A stretch of 20,647 nucleotides of DNA from a virus. This document shows positions 1 through 7,708 of the stretch, piece by piece (position 1 is the first letter of the stretch; every line of letters starts with the position of its first letter). The stretch covers positions 1 through 20,647 of IMG/VR virus record IMGVR_UViG_3300035698_004186. One strand, written 5' to 3'. A model generated the notes under the pieces. That model had not been told where the DNA came from and searched no databases. It was given only the letters and a program-made list of their open reading frames with translations. Both the position numbers and the translations under genes were made by a program.

Positions 1-1412
1 CAAGCAACCTACTCACAAACTGGTATCTTGACGATTGGACAGGGTGGACAGACGAGGGGACGCCCAGTGCATCCGGGGCTATGACCGCGGCACAACAGAT
101 ATTCTCATTGGGTGCTGAGTTTACGAGTGACGCAGCGAATGAGGGGAAGTATCAGGATTACACCTGTACGGCTGGTGACGACTTCGTTATCAGAGCAATC
201 GCACATTCAGACGGTACGAGTGTCCCGAAGGCTGAACTATACGACCAGGATAACGGCGCTAGTATTGGACTGTTGACAGGATCAACGGCAAGCACACGTG
301 GAGCACCCGATGTATTCATATTCACTGGTGAGGCTCCGGCAGGATGCACAACGCTGAGAGTTAAGATCACGAACACGGCAGCGTCAGGTGTAACCTACGT
401 GCATCAGGTGGAATTACTGGCGAATGAATTTTCTAACCCGTCGCTAGTAGCGGGGGCGGGCGACCCGTGGATACCAACTGGATGGAGTAGTGTGGATCTG
501 GATGCCGGTGATTCACTTTCAAGTGCTGGAAGTGGCGCAGTTATTCATAGTGGCGTAGATTGTATTGAGTTTGCAACTGGCGCAGTCAATGAAGGTATAT
601 CCGCTGGCAGCATAACGGCTGTTGGAGCTGGAACATTCTTTGCAATGGGCGGGTGGGAATACGGTGACACAGCCGCCACTTTGAGTATTGGTCCATCGGG
701 TGCTAATGGTGTTTTACAACGCGCAACAACCGCATCTGGAATTCGCTATCTAACATGGTCCAATACGAATGCCTGGAAGCATGCAGGCGTGATTGAAAGG
801 TCATTGGCGACAAACCCGACCATCACAGTTTCCGCAAGTAGCGGTGCATCCGGAGCGCGATACCTGGACGATTTGTATATGGTCAATCTCGACGCTGTAA
901 CCCTAACCGCCACACCAGCCAGCGAAGCGAACAGCGCAGAGGGCACTGGCATTCGGGTTGACGGGCTGGATACGCTGACGCAACCACGAAACGCAGACCT
1001 AAAGGCGAACAAGGGCACTATCAAGTTTGGGGCAACGGCACGACACAACCCGGCTGACTGGGCTAAGTTCGGCAACGCAGAGGGTTATCTACTGGATATG
1101 TACGAGGACGCCAACAACTATTTGAGAGTATACGAATCAGCGGCTAACACAATGACGATTGCCTACAACGCGCAGGGGGCTGGAGAGGTCACAGACGATT
1201 ACGACGCAACAGCTGTTACGTTTGCAGACATCTTGCTGCAATACCAGGTTGAGTATGGTGGATCTGGCGCATCGCTCAGAATTGGCGGGGCGATAGTAGC
1301 TCTGGCAGTAGGGGCGGTAGCATTTGCGACGGCTCCAACAAACGACCTTAACTTTGGTCACAAGAATGATGACACGGCGCAATTTGACGGCGTGATCTCG
1401 AATCCAGTATGA
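1..1412 (+). CDS. Tail fibre-like / minor structural protein, 5' truncated by the window edge
   Basis: The frame is open from base 3, upstream of the first ATG at 81, so this is the C-terminal 469 or so residues of a longer protein. The first visible residues (NLLTNWYLDDWTGWTDEG) look like the start of a carbohydrate-binding jelly-roll. A second copy of that type starts near visible residue 144 (NPSL...PTGW) and runs to about 298. The remaining ~170 residues resemble a concanavalin A/LamG-like sandwich, ending in a typical F-x-G-V-I-S-N-P-V strand. The composition is rich in Gly, Ala, Ser and Thr with no catalytic motif visible, as expected for a virion adhesin. The inferred role is host-surface glycan binding on the tail or fibres. 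The fold calls rest on pattern recognition only. The stop overlaps the next small ORF by ATGA. Confidence 0.7.
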   Translation, partial: SNLLTNWYLDDWTGWTDEGTPSASGAMTAAQQIFSLGAEFTSDAANEGKYQDYTCTAGDDFVIRAIAHSDGTSVPKAELYDQDNGASIGLLTGSTASTRGAPDVFIFTGEAPAGCTTLRVKITNTAASGVTYVHQVELLANEFSNPSLVAGAGDPWIPTGWSSVDLDAGDSLSSAGSGAVIHSGVDCIEFATGAVNEGISAGSITAVGAGTFFAMGGWEYGDTAATLSIGPSGANGVLQRATTASGIRYLTWSNTNAWKHAGVIERSLATNPTITVSASSGASGARYLDDLYMVNLDAVTLTATPASEANSAEGTGIRVDGLDTLTQPRNADLKANKGTIKFGATARHNPADWAKFGNAEGYLLDMYEDANNYLRVYESAANTMTIAYNAQGAGEVTDDYDATAVTFADILLQYQVEYGGSGASLRIGGAIVALAVGAVAFATAPTNDLNFGHKNDDTAQFDGVISNPV

Positions 1413-1495
1413 TAGTCATACACGTAGGAATCGGCATAGTAATCGGGGCAGTCGTGTTGATGCTCATAGACATAGCTTTAGAGGAGAGACAATGA
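1409..1495 (+). CDS. 28-residue single-span membrane miniprotein
   Basis: This tiny ORF encodes a short start (MIVIH), one uninterrupted hydrophobic stretch (VGIGIVIGAVVLMLIDIAL) and a charged tail (EERQ), which is a typical single transmembrane helix. Its ATG overlaps the stop of the upstream fibre-like gene (ATGA at 1409-1412), and its own stop overlaps the ATG of the next gene (ATGA at 1492-1495). It therefore fills the gap exactly and is probably translated by coupling, since no good ribosome site precedes it. The ribosome site GGAGAG of the next gene lies in its last codons. Function is unknown. A holin-like or host-membrane role is possible but unsupported. Confidence 0.55.
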   Translation: MIVIHVGIGIVIGAVVLMLIDIALEERQ

Positions 1496-1848
1496 CGAAG
1501 AAATACCGCGCGACTCAGCAGGAACCTTACATTGACGGCAATCAAGACCCGTTTATTAACTGGGACGTTTGGGCGCTGGACGATGACGGCGATATTATAC
1601 CGGGCAGGCACAAGACTATCTCAACACCGGCACTGGAAACACGCACGGCGCTGTTGTCTGGTGGCGCTGCGGTTGTCGCATTACTCAAGGCATACGCGCC
1701 ACCTGGTTGGGACAACGTGGGGTTAGAGGAAGCATTAGCACAAGAGGCAGATAAGCAAGAGGCTCTATCGTTAGCATCCACAGTCAGCGATGAGGTTGAA
1801 GCATTCGTTGACGGTATTGGCGGCTTCCCGAAAGAGTTTAACGTTTAA
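1492..1848 (+). CDS. Hypothetical protein, 118 residues
   Basis: I do not recognise this protein. The start at 1492 follows GGAGAG at a good distance and overlaps the preceding stop by ATGA. The product is acidic and soluble. It has an N-terminal segment rich in aromatics and Asp (FINWDVWALDDDGDIIPGRH), which could be beta-stranded, and a C-terminal half that reads as alpha-helical (LEEALAQEADKQEALSLAS). There is no signal peptide, membrane span or metal motif. It lies between the fibre-like gene and a probable virion protein, so a role in fibre assembly or a small structural role is conceivable but not shown. Confidence 0.7.
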   Translation: MTKKYRATQQEPYIDGNQDPFINWDVWALDDDGDIIPGRHKTISTPALETRTALLSGGAAVVALLKAYAPPGWDNVGLEEALAQEADKQEALSLASTVSDEVEAFVDGIGGFPKEFNV

Positions 1849-1858
1849 CGGAGGGGAA

Positions 1859-2341
1859 ATGGGTAAACCATACAACGCAGCACGAACAGCAGATGAGATT
1901 ATAACGGCAACATTCACAGTGGACACCAGCGCATACGCATCAGGCGATTTGATGTCACAGCCGGTCAAGCTGGAAGGCGCGGCACACGCTGACAGATATG
2001 GACGGGTGACAACGCTCGTTAGTGCTACGGTAGCGGACAAGAACGGTGGTGGCAATGGCGAGAATTTCACCATCATCCTGCACAGCGCAGATCCTGGCAA
2101 CTTGGGCGCATTGAACGCCGCGCCTGGATTTGCCGCTGCGAAGATGGACAGCTATGCGGGTGAGGTCATCATTGATACGTGGTCTGATATGACCGTTGCT
2201 CAGACCAGCACCGAGAGCGGTATTGGTCTTGAAATACAGGCTGACGAAAACGGTGACGTGTGGGCGTGGTTGCTATCGGTTGGCGCTGGCACATACGCAT
2301 CTGGTCAGCTTGACATCACGTTTGGCTTCTATCGGAGCTAG
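1859..2341 (+). CDS. Probable virion structural protein (VDTSAYASGD-type beta-rich protein)
   Basis: The start at 1859 is chosen because a near-perfect ribosome site (GGAGGGG) precedes it. An ATG 69 bases upstream lies inside the previous gene and lacks one. The product has 160 residues. After a short N-terminus it shows the sequence TFTVDTSAYASGDLMSQPV, a pattern I associate with small beta-rich phage proteins usually encoded near capsid genes, and it ends in a strand-like segment (GQLDITFGFYRS). It is Gly/Ala/Thr/Asp rich with no cysteine and no enzyme motif. A decoration or accessory virion protein is the likeliest reading, based on memory of similar proteins and not on a search. Here it sits upstream of terminase instead of after the capsid gene. 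Confidence 0.65.
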   Translation: MGKPYNAARTADEIITATFTVDTSAYASGDLMSQPVKLEGAAHADRYGRVTTLVSATVADKNGGGNGENFTIILHSADPGNLGALNAAPGFAAAKMDSYAGEVIIDTWSDMTVAQTSTESGIGLEIQADENGDVWAWLLSVGAGTYASGQLDITFGFYRS

Positions 2342-2578
2342 ATGAGCAAGTGCAGCTTTCTTGGGTCAATCGCACCATTGCAGTCAGCTATACAGATTCA
2401 CGCTGATGGCGGTATGCGGATTAAGATTGACATACCACAGAACCAGGAAGGGGCAGCACTGGAACTATTGACGTTACGGGGCAAGACGTTACGGGTTACG
2501 CTTGAGTTAGATGAGGGGAACGGTAGTGAGCGAAATACAGCTATTGGCAGGCGAAGTACAAAGCAAAGAGTCAAGTAA
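2342..2578 (+). CDS. Hypothetical protein, 78 residues
   Basis: The gene begins directly after the TAG of the previous gene. The ribosome site GGAG lies four bases before the ATG, inside the upstream coding end. The centre (GGMRIKIDIPQNQEGAALELLTLRGKTLRVTLELDEG) suggests a beta-strand, a helix and a second strand, as in a small alpha/beta fold, and the tail is basic (RRSTKQRVK). Its last 53 bases overlap the terminase small subunit gene in another frame and carry that gene's ribosome site. Function is unknown. The location just before terminase suggests a packaging or regulatory accessory role, but nothing in the sequence proves it. Confidence 0.6.
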   Translation: MSKCSFLGSIAPLQSAIQIHADGGMRIKIDIPQNQEGAALELLTLRGKTLRVTLELDEGNGSERNTAIGRRSTKQRVK

Positions 2579-3122
2579 AGCGATTATGGCTTGCAATGAT
2601 TACCTGCGTATGGGTGCAGGTCGTTCCCTCGCGGATTTACATCGACAGTACACAGCAGACAACACAAGTACACAACTTATCCCTCCAACAATGATATATG
2701 AGACACTGCGAACATGGTCAAGCCGCTATGTATGGGCATCACGCGCAGAACAATGGGACTCACTAGCAGAGGGACGTAAAACGCTAGAATACAATATTGC
2801 AATGAAGCATGGCCTCGCATTGGATTACGAGCGAGTGAATAGCCTGAAAGAATTAGCTGTATTCCTTGAAGAACAAATATATGAGCAAGGAATTGGGGGA
2901 CGCTATCACAACGTATGGCTTCCTGATGTAAAAGCGGTTGATGGTGTTAAATATGATATTGAACGATTCAATACAGGCATCTTGCAACAGTACAGAGGGA
3001 CGCTTGACGACCTGGCTAAAGAGACAGGTGGGCGCGTGAACAAGACAGAACTGAGTGGCGCTGATGGTGGCGCGGTTCAATTCGTACAGATTGGCGGTAT
3101 CAACGTAGATGAGGACATTTGA
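2526..3122 (+). CDS. Probable terminase small subunit
   Basis: I choose the GTG at 2526, seven bases after GAGGGG, over an ATG at 2511 that has no ribosome site. The product then has 198 residues. The N-terminal third has a helix-turn-helix-like layout (NDYLRMGAGRSLADLHRQY), followed by TLRTWSSRYVWASRAEQWD. That W..R..W..RA..WD pattern is usual in small terminases that recognise packaging DNA. The middle is helical, suited to oligomerisation. The gene sits immediately before the large terminase gene and overlaps it. Known role of the family: ring-forming DNA recognition at pac or cos and regulation of the large subunit. The call rests on this motif and gene order, since small terminases diverge strongly. 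Confidence 0.72.
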   Translation: MSEIQLLAGEVQSKESSKAIMACNDYLRMGAGRSLADLHRQYTADNTSTQLIPPTMIYETLRTWSSRYVWASRAEQWDSLAEGRKTLEYNIAMKHGLALDYERVNSLKELAVFLEEQIYEQGIGGRYHNVWLPDVKAVDGVKYDIERFNTGILQQYRGTLDDLAKETGGRVNKTELSGADGGAVQFVQIGGINVDEDI

Positions 3123-4387
3123 ATGTGGAGAGTCACGAGTTTTACTTTTACGGAGGGGCGCTTGAGTTCACAGCCTATCACGGGTCAGAGGCTATATTAC
3201 ACGGACCTGCTGAGACAGGCAAGACCATATCGCTACTGTGGAAGTTACATTTATGTGCGTTAAAGTACAAGAACGCATCACTGGTTATTGCGAGGAAAAC
3301 GCAGACCAGCATTTACAGTACAGTGATGATGACCTATATGCAGAAGGTGTTAATGGGCGACCCGAAACAATGGGGCATATCACCGTATGGAGCGAAGAAA
3401 CCAGAGTGGTTCGATTATCCAAACGGATCACGAATATGGATTGCAGGGCTGGACAAAGCAGGCAAGGTGCTATCTGCGGAGCACGATATTGTTTATATTA
3501 ACCAAGTCGAGGAGCTAACACTTGCAGACTGGGAGACAGTCACGACACGCACAACGGGGAGGGCTGGACACATGCCGTATTCGCAGACAATAGGCGACGC
3601 TAACCCCGCGTATCCTACCCACTGGATGTATAAGCGTGACAGTATGCGGATGTTCTACTCAAGGCACGAGGATAACCCAACGCTGTACGATCAGGCTACG
3701 GGCGCAATTACTGAGCAGGGCATAAAGACAATGGGTGTACTCGACGCACTAACTGGTGTGAGAAAGCAAAGGTTAAGATACGGCAAACCAGCACAAGCAG
3801 AGGGCGCGATATACGATGAATGGAACGAGGCTGACCACCTAGTCTACGCACAGGACGCGCCCAGTGAGTTTAGACGCTATGTGGTAGGCATAGACTGGGG
3901 ATACCGTAACGCGGGCGTTATGGGAGTATTTGGGTTAACGGGTGACGATGATATGTATTTGATTGCTCAATACTATCACACCGGCAAGCGTGATGATTGG
4001 TGGTTAGAGAAGGCGATGACTGTCAATGATGAGTTCGACATAGAAGCGTTTGTGTGTGACCCGGCAGAACCAGCATACATTGACCTGTTCACATCAGCAG
4101 GACTGCCAGCAATCAAGGGCGATAACGCTGTATTACCAGGTATAAACGCAGTCAAGAAACGACTGGCTGATAAGCGGCTAAAGATTGTGCGCGGTAGCTT
4201 GAGAGAACGTGATGAGACACTAGCAGAGGCACGCAAGCCGCTATGTGTGCAAGATGAGTTCCCAGCTTATGTGTGGGCAGACAACAACAAAGAAACGCCG
4301 GTAAAGGTTGACGATCACGGTGTTGATATGGCACGATACGCAGTGAAGTACGTGGACGGTAACGCTACCTGGTGGATAACGTTCTAG
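3119..4387 (+). CDS. terL: Terminase large subunit (packaging ATPase/nuclease)
   Basis: This two-domain motor pumps DNA into the prohead and cuts concatemers. Numbering is from TTG 3119. Walker A is GPAETGKT (29-36). The Walker B region is IVYINQVEEL (124-133), where the usual Asp is Gln-Val but the catalytic Glu pair is kept, as in many phages of this type. The coupling motif is GDANP (159-163). The RNase H-like nuclease shows GIDWG (Asp259), CDPAEP (Asp314) and HGVDMARYA (Asp403). At 422 residues it is complete for the PBSX/Terminase_3 type. The start is ambiguous: TTG 3119 overlaps the upstream stop, while GTG 3125 sits nine bases after GAGGA and may be the true start, two residues shorter. 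Confidence 0.96.
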   Translation: MNVESHEFYFYGGALEFTAYHGSEAILHGPAETGKTISLLWKLHLCALKYKNASLVIARKTQTSIYSTVMMTYMQKVLMGDPKQWGISPYGAKKPEWFDYPNGSRIWIAGLDKAGKVLSAEHDIVYINQVEELTLADWETVTTRTTGRAGHMPYSQTIGDANPAYPTHWMYKRDSMRMFYSRHEDNPTLYDQATGAITEQGIKTMGVLDALTGVRKQRLRYGKPAQAEGAIYDEWNEADHLVYAQDAPSEFRRYVVGIDWGYRNAGVMGVFGLTGDDDMYLIAQYYHTGKRDDWWLEKAMTVNDEFDIEAFVCDPAEPAYIDLFTSAGLPAIKGDNAVLPGINAVKKRLADKRLKIVRGSLRERDETLAEARKPLCVQDEFPAYVWADNNKETPVKVDDHGVDMARYAVKYVDGNATWWITF

Positions 4388-4405
4388 CACCAGAAAGGTG
4401 AAGCG

Positions 4406-4660
4406 ATGGCAGAGCTATGCGGACAAAACGTGACGATTACATTTAGCTATGACGACCAGGCTAGTGTGGCGTTTGACAGTGCAATAGCAGATATTGATTC
4501 GTGGTCAACAATAACGGCAAACGCCGATGAGGAAGTTTATATTGGTGGCGATTGGACATCAGGATACCTAGAGACAACAGTCGAATGGCGTTGTGAGTAT
4601 TGCGGGACGCTGAACGATGCATACACACTTAGATGCCGTAGTTGCAGGGCGTCAAGGTGA
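4406..4660 (+). CDS. Small protein with a C-terminal RanBP2-type zinc finger
   Basis: The product has 84 residues. The first 60 are acidic and beta-like and not recognised. The C-terminus is a four-cysteine zinc module: W61, C63, C66, N70, C77, C80. This fits the W-x-C-x2-C-x3-N-x6-C-x2-C consensus of RanBP2-type zinc fingers, which in eukaryotes bind single-stranded RNA or ubiquitin. In this phage a nucleic-acid or protein docking role near the packaging motor is possible. The gene sits between large terminase and portal, where phages often carry small accessory genes. The ribosome site AAGGTGA precedes the ATG by about five bases. The motif is directly visible; the function is unknown. Confidence 0.75.
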   Translation: MAELCGQNVTITFSYDDQASVAFDSAIADIDSWSTITANADEEVYIGGDWTSGYLETTVEWRCEYCGTLNDAYTLRCRSCRASR

Positions 4661-4669
4661 AAGGATAGG

Positions 4670-4921
4670 ATGATGGGCAAGGGAATTATGACAATAGATT
4701 TAAGTCTGGTCGAGAAGGCGTTTCTATTACCTGATGGTATGCACATTATTACTGTTGGTATGCACGATAGATTCAGGGGCGACGAGTTATATATGCTGGT
4801 TGAGCACGAAGATATACCAGAGAAAGAACCAGGAGCACTATTGCCAAGAGTTGAGTTAACATATCACAGGCAAGAAAATGGCGTAGTTGAATTAGAGAAA
4901 TGGACAACCGACCATGATTAA
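4670..4921 (+). CDS. Hypothetical protein, about 83 residues
   Basis: I do not recognise this small protein. Two adjacent ATGs (4670 and 4673) follow AAGGATAGG, and either may be used. A third in-frame ATG (4688) is also possible. The sequence reads as alternating strands: a start around LSLVEKAFLLPDGMHIITVG, then an acidic, polar second half (HEDIPEKEPGALLPRVELTYHRQ) ending in ELEKWTTDHD. There is no membrane span, signal peptide or cysteine motif. It lies nine bases after the zinc-finger gene and just before portal, so these two may form an accessory pair inserted into the packaging operon. Confidence 0.6.
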   Translation: MMGKGIMTIDLSLVEKAFLLPDGMHIITVGMHDRFRGDELYMLVEHEDIPEKEPGALLPRVELTYHRQENGVVELEKWTTDHD

Positions 4922-4945
4922 CTGTGTCGTTTTCCAGGGGTGACA

Positions 4946-6451
4946 ATGGGATTTACATACGTGGACGGGCGCAAGGCGGTAAGTATCAGCACGATTGATA
5001 ATTTCCTGGAATATCTGGTCAATCAGAATACGGGCGTTAAGAACAAAGACCAGCTTGTGCAGACAGTGGCATTTGCCTATCGTGCTGTACAGCTACGGTC
5101 ACAGGCAATCAAGGCATTGCCGTTTGAGATAACGCGCATCAAAGAACAGGGTGATGAAACCGGCAAGCCCGTTGACACCAGCGCAGACTATAAGGGCGTG
5201 CTGGAATGGCTGCCAAGCCCTACCCGTATGCTGGACCTGATGGAACAATCATTGTGTGTAGCGGGGCGTGCGTATTGGTTTAGACCGCGCAACCGTGTGA
5301 TACCGCTTGAACTGCAATACTGGAACCCGTATACGATTAAAGAAAAGATTGACGGCAAGACGGGTCTATTCTACTTCGAGCGGACTATTAACGAAGAGAC
5401 ACCCAAACGGTTTGAGGTTGATGAGGTGTTCTACGTCTGGCCTCCCGACTACCGGGTAGAACTAGGCCCACCGCGCGGGTCACCCATTGAAGCGGCATTC
5501 AAAGCGGCTGGTGTGCTTGACGGTATAGATGAGTTTGTCAAGATGTTCTTCGAGAACGGCGCTATTAAACCGCTATTGATTGCAGCGAAGGGCATGACTA
5601 ATCAGAAAGAGAGGGAACGGGTACGTGATTGGTTCAAAAAGGGATTGACCAGTCTGAAACAGGCATTCGGCGTTGAGGTTGTAAACGCCGACACGCTAAC
5701 CGCACTATCGATAGGCGAAGGCATCGAGAACCTGGACAACAACGCCTTGACAATGGAGCGCAGAGAATCGGTGGTTGCAGCGTTGGGTGTGCCTATGTCG
5801 ATGATCCTGAGTAGCACAATCGCCGGTATGGGTGGCGGTGGTGTAGCGACACAAGATGAATTGAACTTCAACAAGAACACCATACGACCAGAAGGCAATA
5901 TTATCGCTGAGATTATGAACAAGCAACTATTCGAGCCGGAAGGGTATAGGTTCAAGTTCCTATTCGATACAATGGACGTATTCCAGGTAGACGAACAGAA
6001 ACGCGCTATGTCATTCCAGATATACACGACAGGCACAAGCCCTATGCGCCCAGAGGTTGCGGCAACGATGCTTGGCCTTGAGATACCGAAAGATGACGCT
6101 ATCAAAGACTGGTATGCGGATGCATTCATTGAACCAGAGCCAGTACCGGAAGCACTAGCACAAGATGAGGGTGGCAAGGACGATGTGCCTCCAGCGGTAG
6201 AAAAGGAGCTGACCAAAGAACGCAAGAAAGAAAAGGATGACCAGCTCAAGGCATCCGACCTTGACAAATGGCTAGGCTTTGCAGTCAAGCGATTTAACGA
6301 GGGGCATCCAGAGAAGGCGCTACTATTTGAGAGTGATGAGATTGTGCCGACGCTACACGCAGGCATCCAGGGTGCGCTTGAAGGCTGTGAGGACGTTAAC
6401 GAGGTTAAAGCGGTATTTGCAAACGCCGCGTTATGGCAGGGGTATCCGTAG
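4946..6451 (+). CDS. Portal protein (HK97-type)
   Basis: The portal is the dodecameric ring at the unique capsid vertex through which DNA enters and leaves. It docks terminase and head-tail adaptors. The ATG at 4946 lies five bases after AGGGG and is preferred over GTG 4940. The product has 501 residues. Family-type segments are visible: AFAYRAVQLRSQAIKALPF near residues 42-60, the EYLPSP-like EWLPSPTRMLDLMEQSL, the loop ALGVPMSMI, and the helical FRFLFDTMDVFQ-like stretch before a TSPMRPEVAATMLGL segment. The last ~100 residues form a charged, Lys/Glu-rich extension (VEKELTKERKKEKDDQLKAS) that probably lies inside the head and is variable in the family. The stop overlaps the next start by one base. 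Confidence 0.93.
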   Translation: MGFTYVDGRKAVSISTIDNFLEYLVNQNTGVKNKDQLVQTVAFAYRAVQLRSQAIKALPFEITRIKEQGDETGKPVDTSADYKGVLEWLPSPTRMLDLMEQSLCVAGRAYWFRPRNRVIPLELQYWNPYTIKEKIDGKTGLFYFERTINEETPKRFEVDEVFYVWPPDYRVELGPPRGSPIEAAFKAAGVLDGIDEFVKMFFENGAIKPLLIAAKGMTNQKERERVRDWFKKGLTSLKQAFGVEVVNADTLTALSIGEGIENLDNNALTMERRESVVAALGVPMSMILSSTIAGMGGGGVATQDELNFNKNTIRPEGNIIAEIMNKQLFEPEGYRFKFLFDTMDVFQVDEQKRAMSFQIYTTGTSPMRPEVAATMLGLEIPKDDAIKDWYADAFIEPEPVPEALAQDEGGKDDVPPAVEKELTKERKKEKDDQLKASDLDKWLGFAVKRFNEGHPEKALLFESDEIVPTLHAGIQGALEGCEDVNEVKAVFANAALWQGYP

Positions 6452-7158
6452 TGGACTATACGCACCGGGCAGAGAAGGAAAAGCGACTGGCACGGCTTAT
6501 CGCTGGGCTAGGCTCCAGGCAGAAACGTGAACTGCTCAAGATTATGGGCGACCCTCCGAAGATGGAGAACGTTGACGCGCAATATTGGAACGGTGCATTG
6601 AGCGAATGGCGGGGACTGATGACGCCTGAACTTGAGGAAATATTTGTGGATAGCGCGGTATCAATGATGGGCGAATGGCCTGGGTTGGGCGTTGACTGGG
6701 GGCTAGTCAATGAGGATGCGGTTCGATGGTCACAACAGTATGGCTATGACCTGGTAACGGGCATCAACAGCACAACGCAACGCGGGTTACGGCAGACTAT
6801 GGCGCAATCGTTTGAAACGCCAATGACGCAAGCACAGTTGAGCAAGAAGCTATCGCGGTGGTATGGCCCCGTTAGGGCTGAGATGATAGCGGTAACAGAG
6901 ACCACACGCGCAGCGGTAGAGGGTGAACGGGCAGCCATCAAGGAACTTGCAGCCCAGGGCATTGAGATGACTGAGATATGGGAAACTGCGCAAGATGAAA
7001 TTGTTCATCAATGCCCGATATGCTGGCCTAAACAGGGGATAGCAAAGGGCGTTGGAACTGGAGCGGCTTACTGGGATGAGAGTATGGGACCGCCAGCCCA
7101 CCCTCGCTGCCGCTGTAATGTACGGCACGAGCTGATAATGCCAGAGGATAACGAATGA
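6451..7158 (+). CDS. SPP1 gp7 / Mu F-like minor head morphogenesis protein
   Basis: I prefer the GTG at 6451, which shares one base with the portal stop and lies eight bases after GGCAGGGG. An ATG at 6433 inside the portal gene is the alternative. The product has 235 residues. It is helical, with the segment EMIAVTETTRAAVEGERAA and a C-terminal CPIC...PPAHPRCRCNVRHEL, which is the conserved Cys/His end of the Mu F-like family. Family members are minor capsid proteins present in few copies, bound to portal and involved in prohead assembly or DNA ejection. Some carry extra enzyme domains, but none is present here. Its place directly after portal is canonical. Confidence 0.88.
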   Translation: MDYTHRAEKEKRLARLIAGLGSRQKRELLKIMGDPPKMENVDAQYWNGALSEWRGLMTPELEEIFVDSAVSMMGEWPGLGVDWGLVNEDAVRWSQQYGYDLVTGINSTTQRGLRQTMAQSFETPMTQAQLSKKLSRWYGPVRAEMIAVTETTRAAVEGERAAIKELAAQGIEMTEIWETAQDEIVHQCPICWPKQGIAKGVGTGAAYWDESMGPPAHPRCRCNVRHELIMPEDNE

Positions 7159-7607
7159 CCATACGCATAGACGCTGACGACCTGGTACGCAAGATTAAGA
7201 CGCTCTCCGAGTTGAAGGAACTGAGCAAGGCGGTATCGGCTGCGGCATACCACGTCAAGGGCGTTATATCCAAGTACCCAGAGGGCAACCAGCACCGCAG
7301 CGTTGACACTAGCCTGTGGACAAAGAAGCAACGGGGCTATTTCTTCTGGGCGCTCAAGAATGGCAAGATACAAGTGCCGTATAAGCGCACTAGGTTTCTG
7401 AGTGATCGCTGGACGGTACGAAAGAGCAACAGGGGGCTGACTGCCACGATAGGCAACAAAGCATCATACGGCCCGCTGGTGCAGGGTGGAAAGCAAACGG
7501 GCTATCACGCAACGACTGGGTGGAACACGACAGATAAGGTTATAGACCAGGAGCGGGGCGCGGTCATCAATTTCATACTGCAAATGCTGAGGAAGATTGT
7601 CGGATGA
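7155..7607 (+). CDS. HK97 gp10-like / virion morphogenesis protein
   Basis: The product has 150 residues. The N-terminal ~40 residues are helical (DDLVRKIKTLSELKELSKAV). The rest is basic and strand-like, with KRTRFLSDRWTVRKS, the segment ATIGNKASYGPLVQGGKQ, and a helical end. The W-x-V ... IGN..SYGPLVQGG pattern is that of gp10-like tail-completion or virion morphogenesis proteins, which help join head and tail. The start at 7155 overlaps the previous stop (ATGA) and has AGAGGA seven bases upstream. It is found here just after the Mu F-like gene, earlier than the adaptor and terminator genes. The assignment is moderate because the family is divergent. Confidence 0.72.
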   Translation: MTIRIDADDLVRKIKTLSELKELSKAVSAAAYHVKGVISKYPEGNQHRSVDTSLWTKKQRGYFFWALKNGKIQVPYKRTRFLSDRWTVRKSNRGLTATIGNKASYGPLVQGGKQTGYHATTGWNTTDKVIDQERGAVINFILQMLRKIVG

Positions 7608-7708
7608 CGCTACACCAAACGCTAACACTGATTGACATTGTACGCAGGGCGCTACTGATGATCGTGCGCCATTTGGAGAAGCTGCAAGACGAGCTGAAAG
7701 GGGAATGA
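7604..7708 (+). CDS. 34-residue helical miniprotein
   Basis: This short ORF starts with ATGA overlap on the gp10-like gene. It has GAGGA about ten bases upstream and ends so that its stop abuts the next ATG at 7708. The product is one long helix: a hydrophobic first two thirds (LTLIDIVRRALLMIVRHLE) with two or three basic residues, then a charged tail (KLQDELKGE). It may be amphipathic or weakly membrane-associated. Function is unknown. The exact overlaps on both sides support it as a real coding unit, but its size leaves doubt. Confidence 0.45.
   Translation: MTLHQTLTLIDIVRRALLMIVRHLEKLQDELKGE

Noticed and set aside
1790-1858. ATG at 1790 as the start of the VDTSAYASGD-type protein
   Set aside because: It would overlap the previous gene by 59 bases without a ribosome site; ATG 1859 has a near-perfect one.
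5602-6465. Long minus-strand open frame (287 codons) opposite the portal gene
   Set aside because: It lies wholly antisense to a confident portal gene, is Ser/Ile rich without a recognisable domain, and has no ribosome site. It is a shadow of the portal codon pattern.
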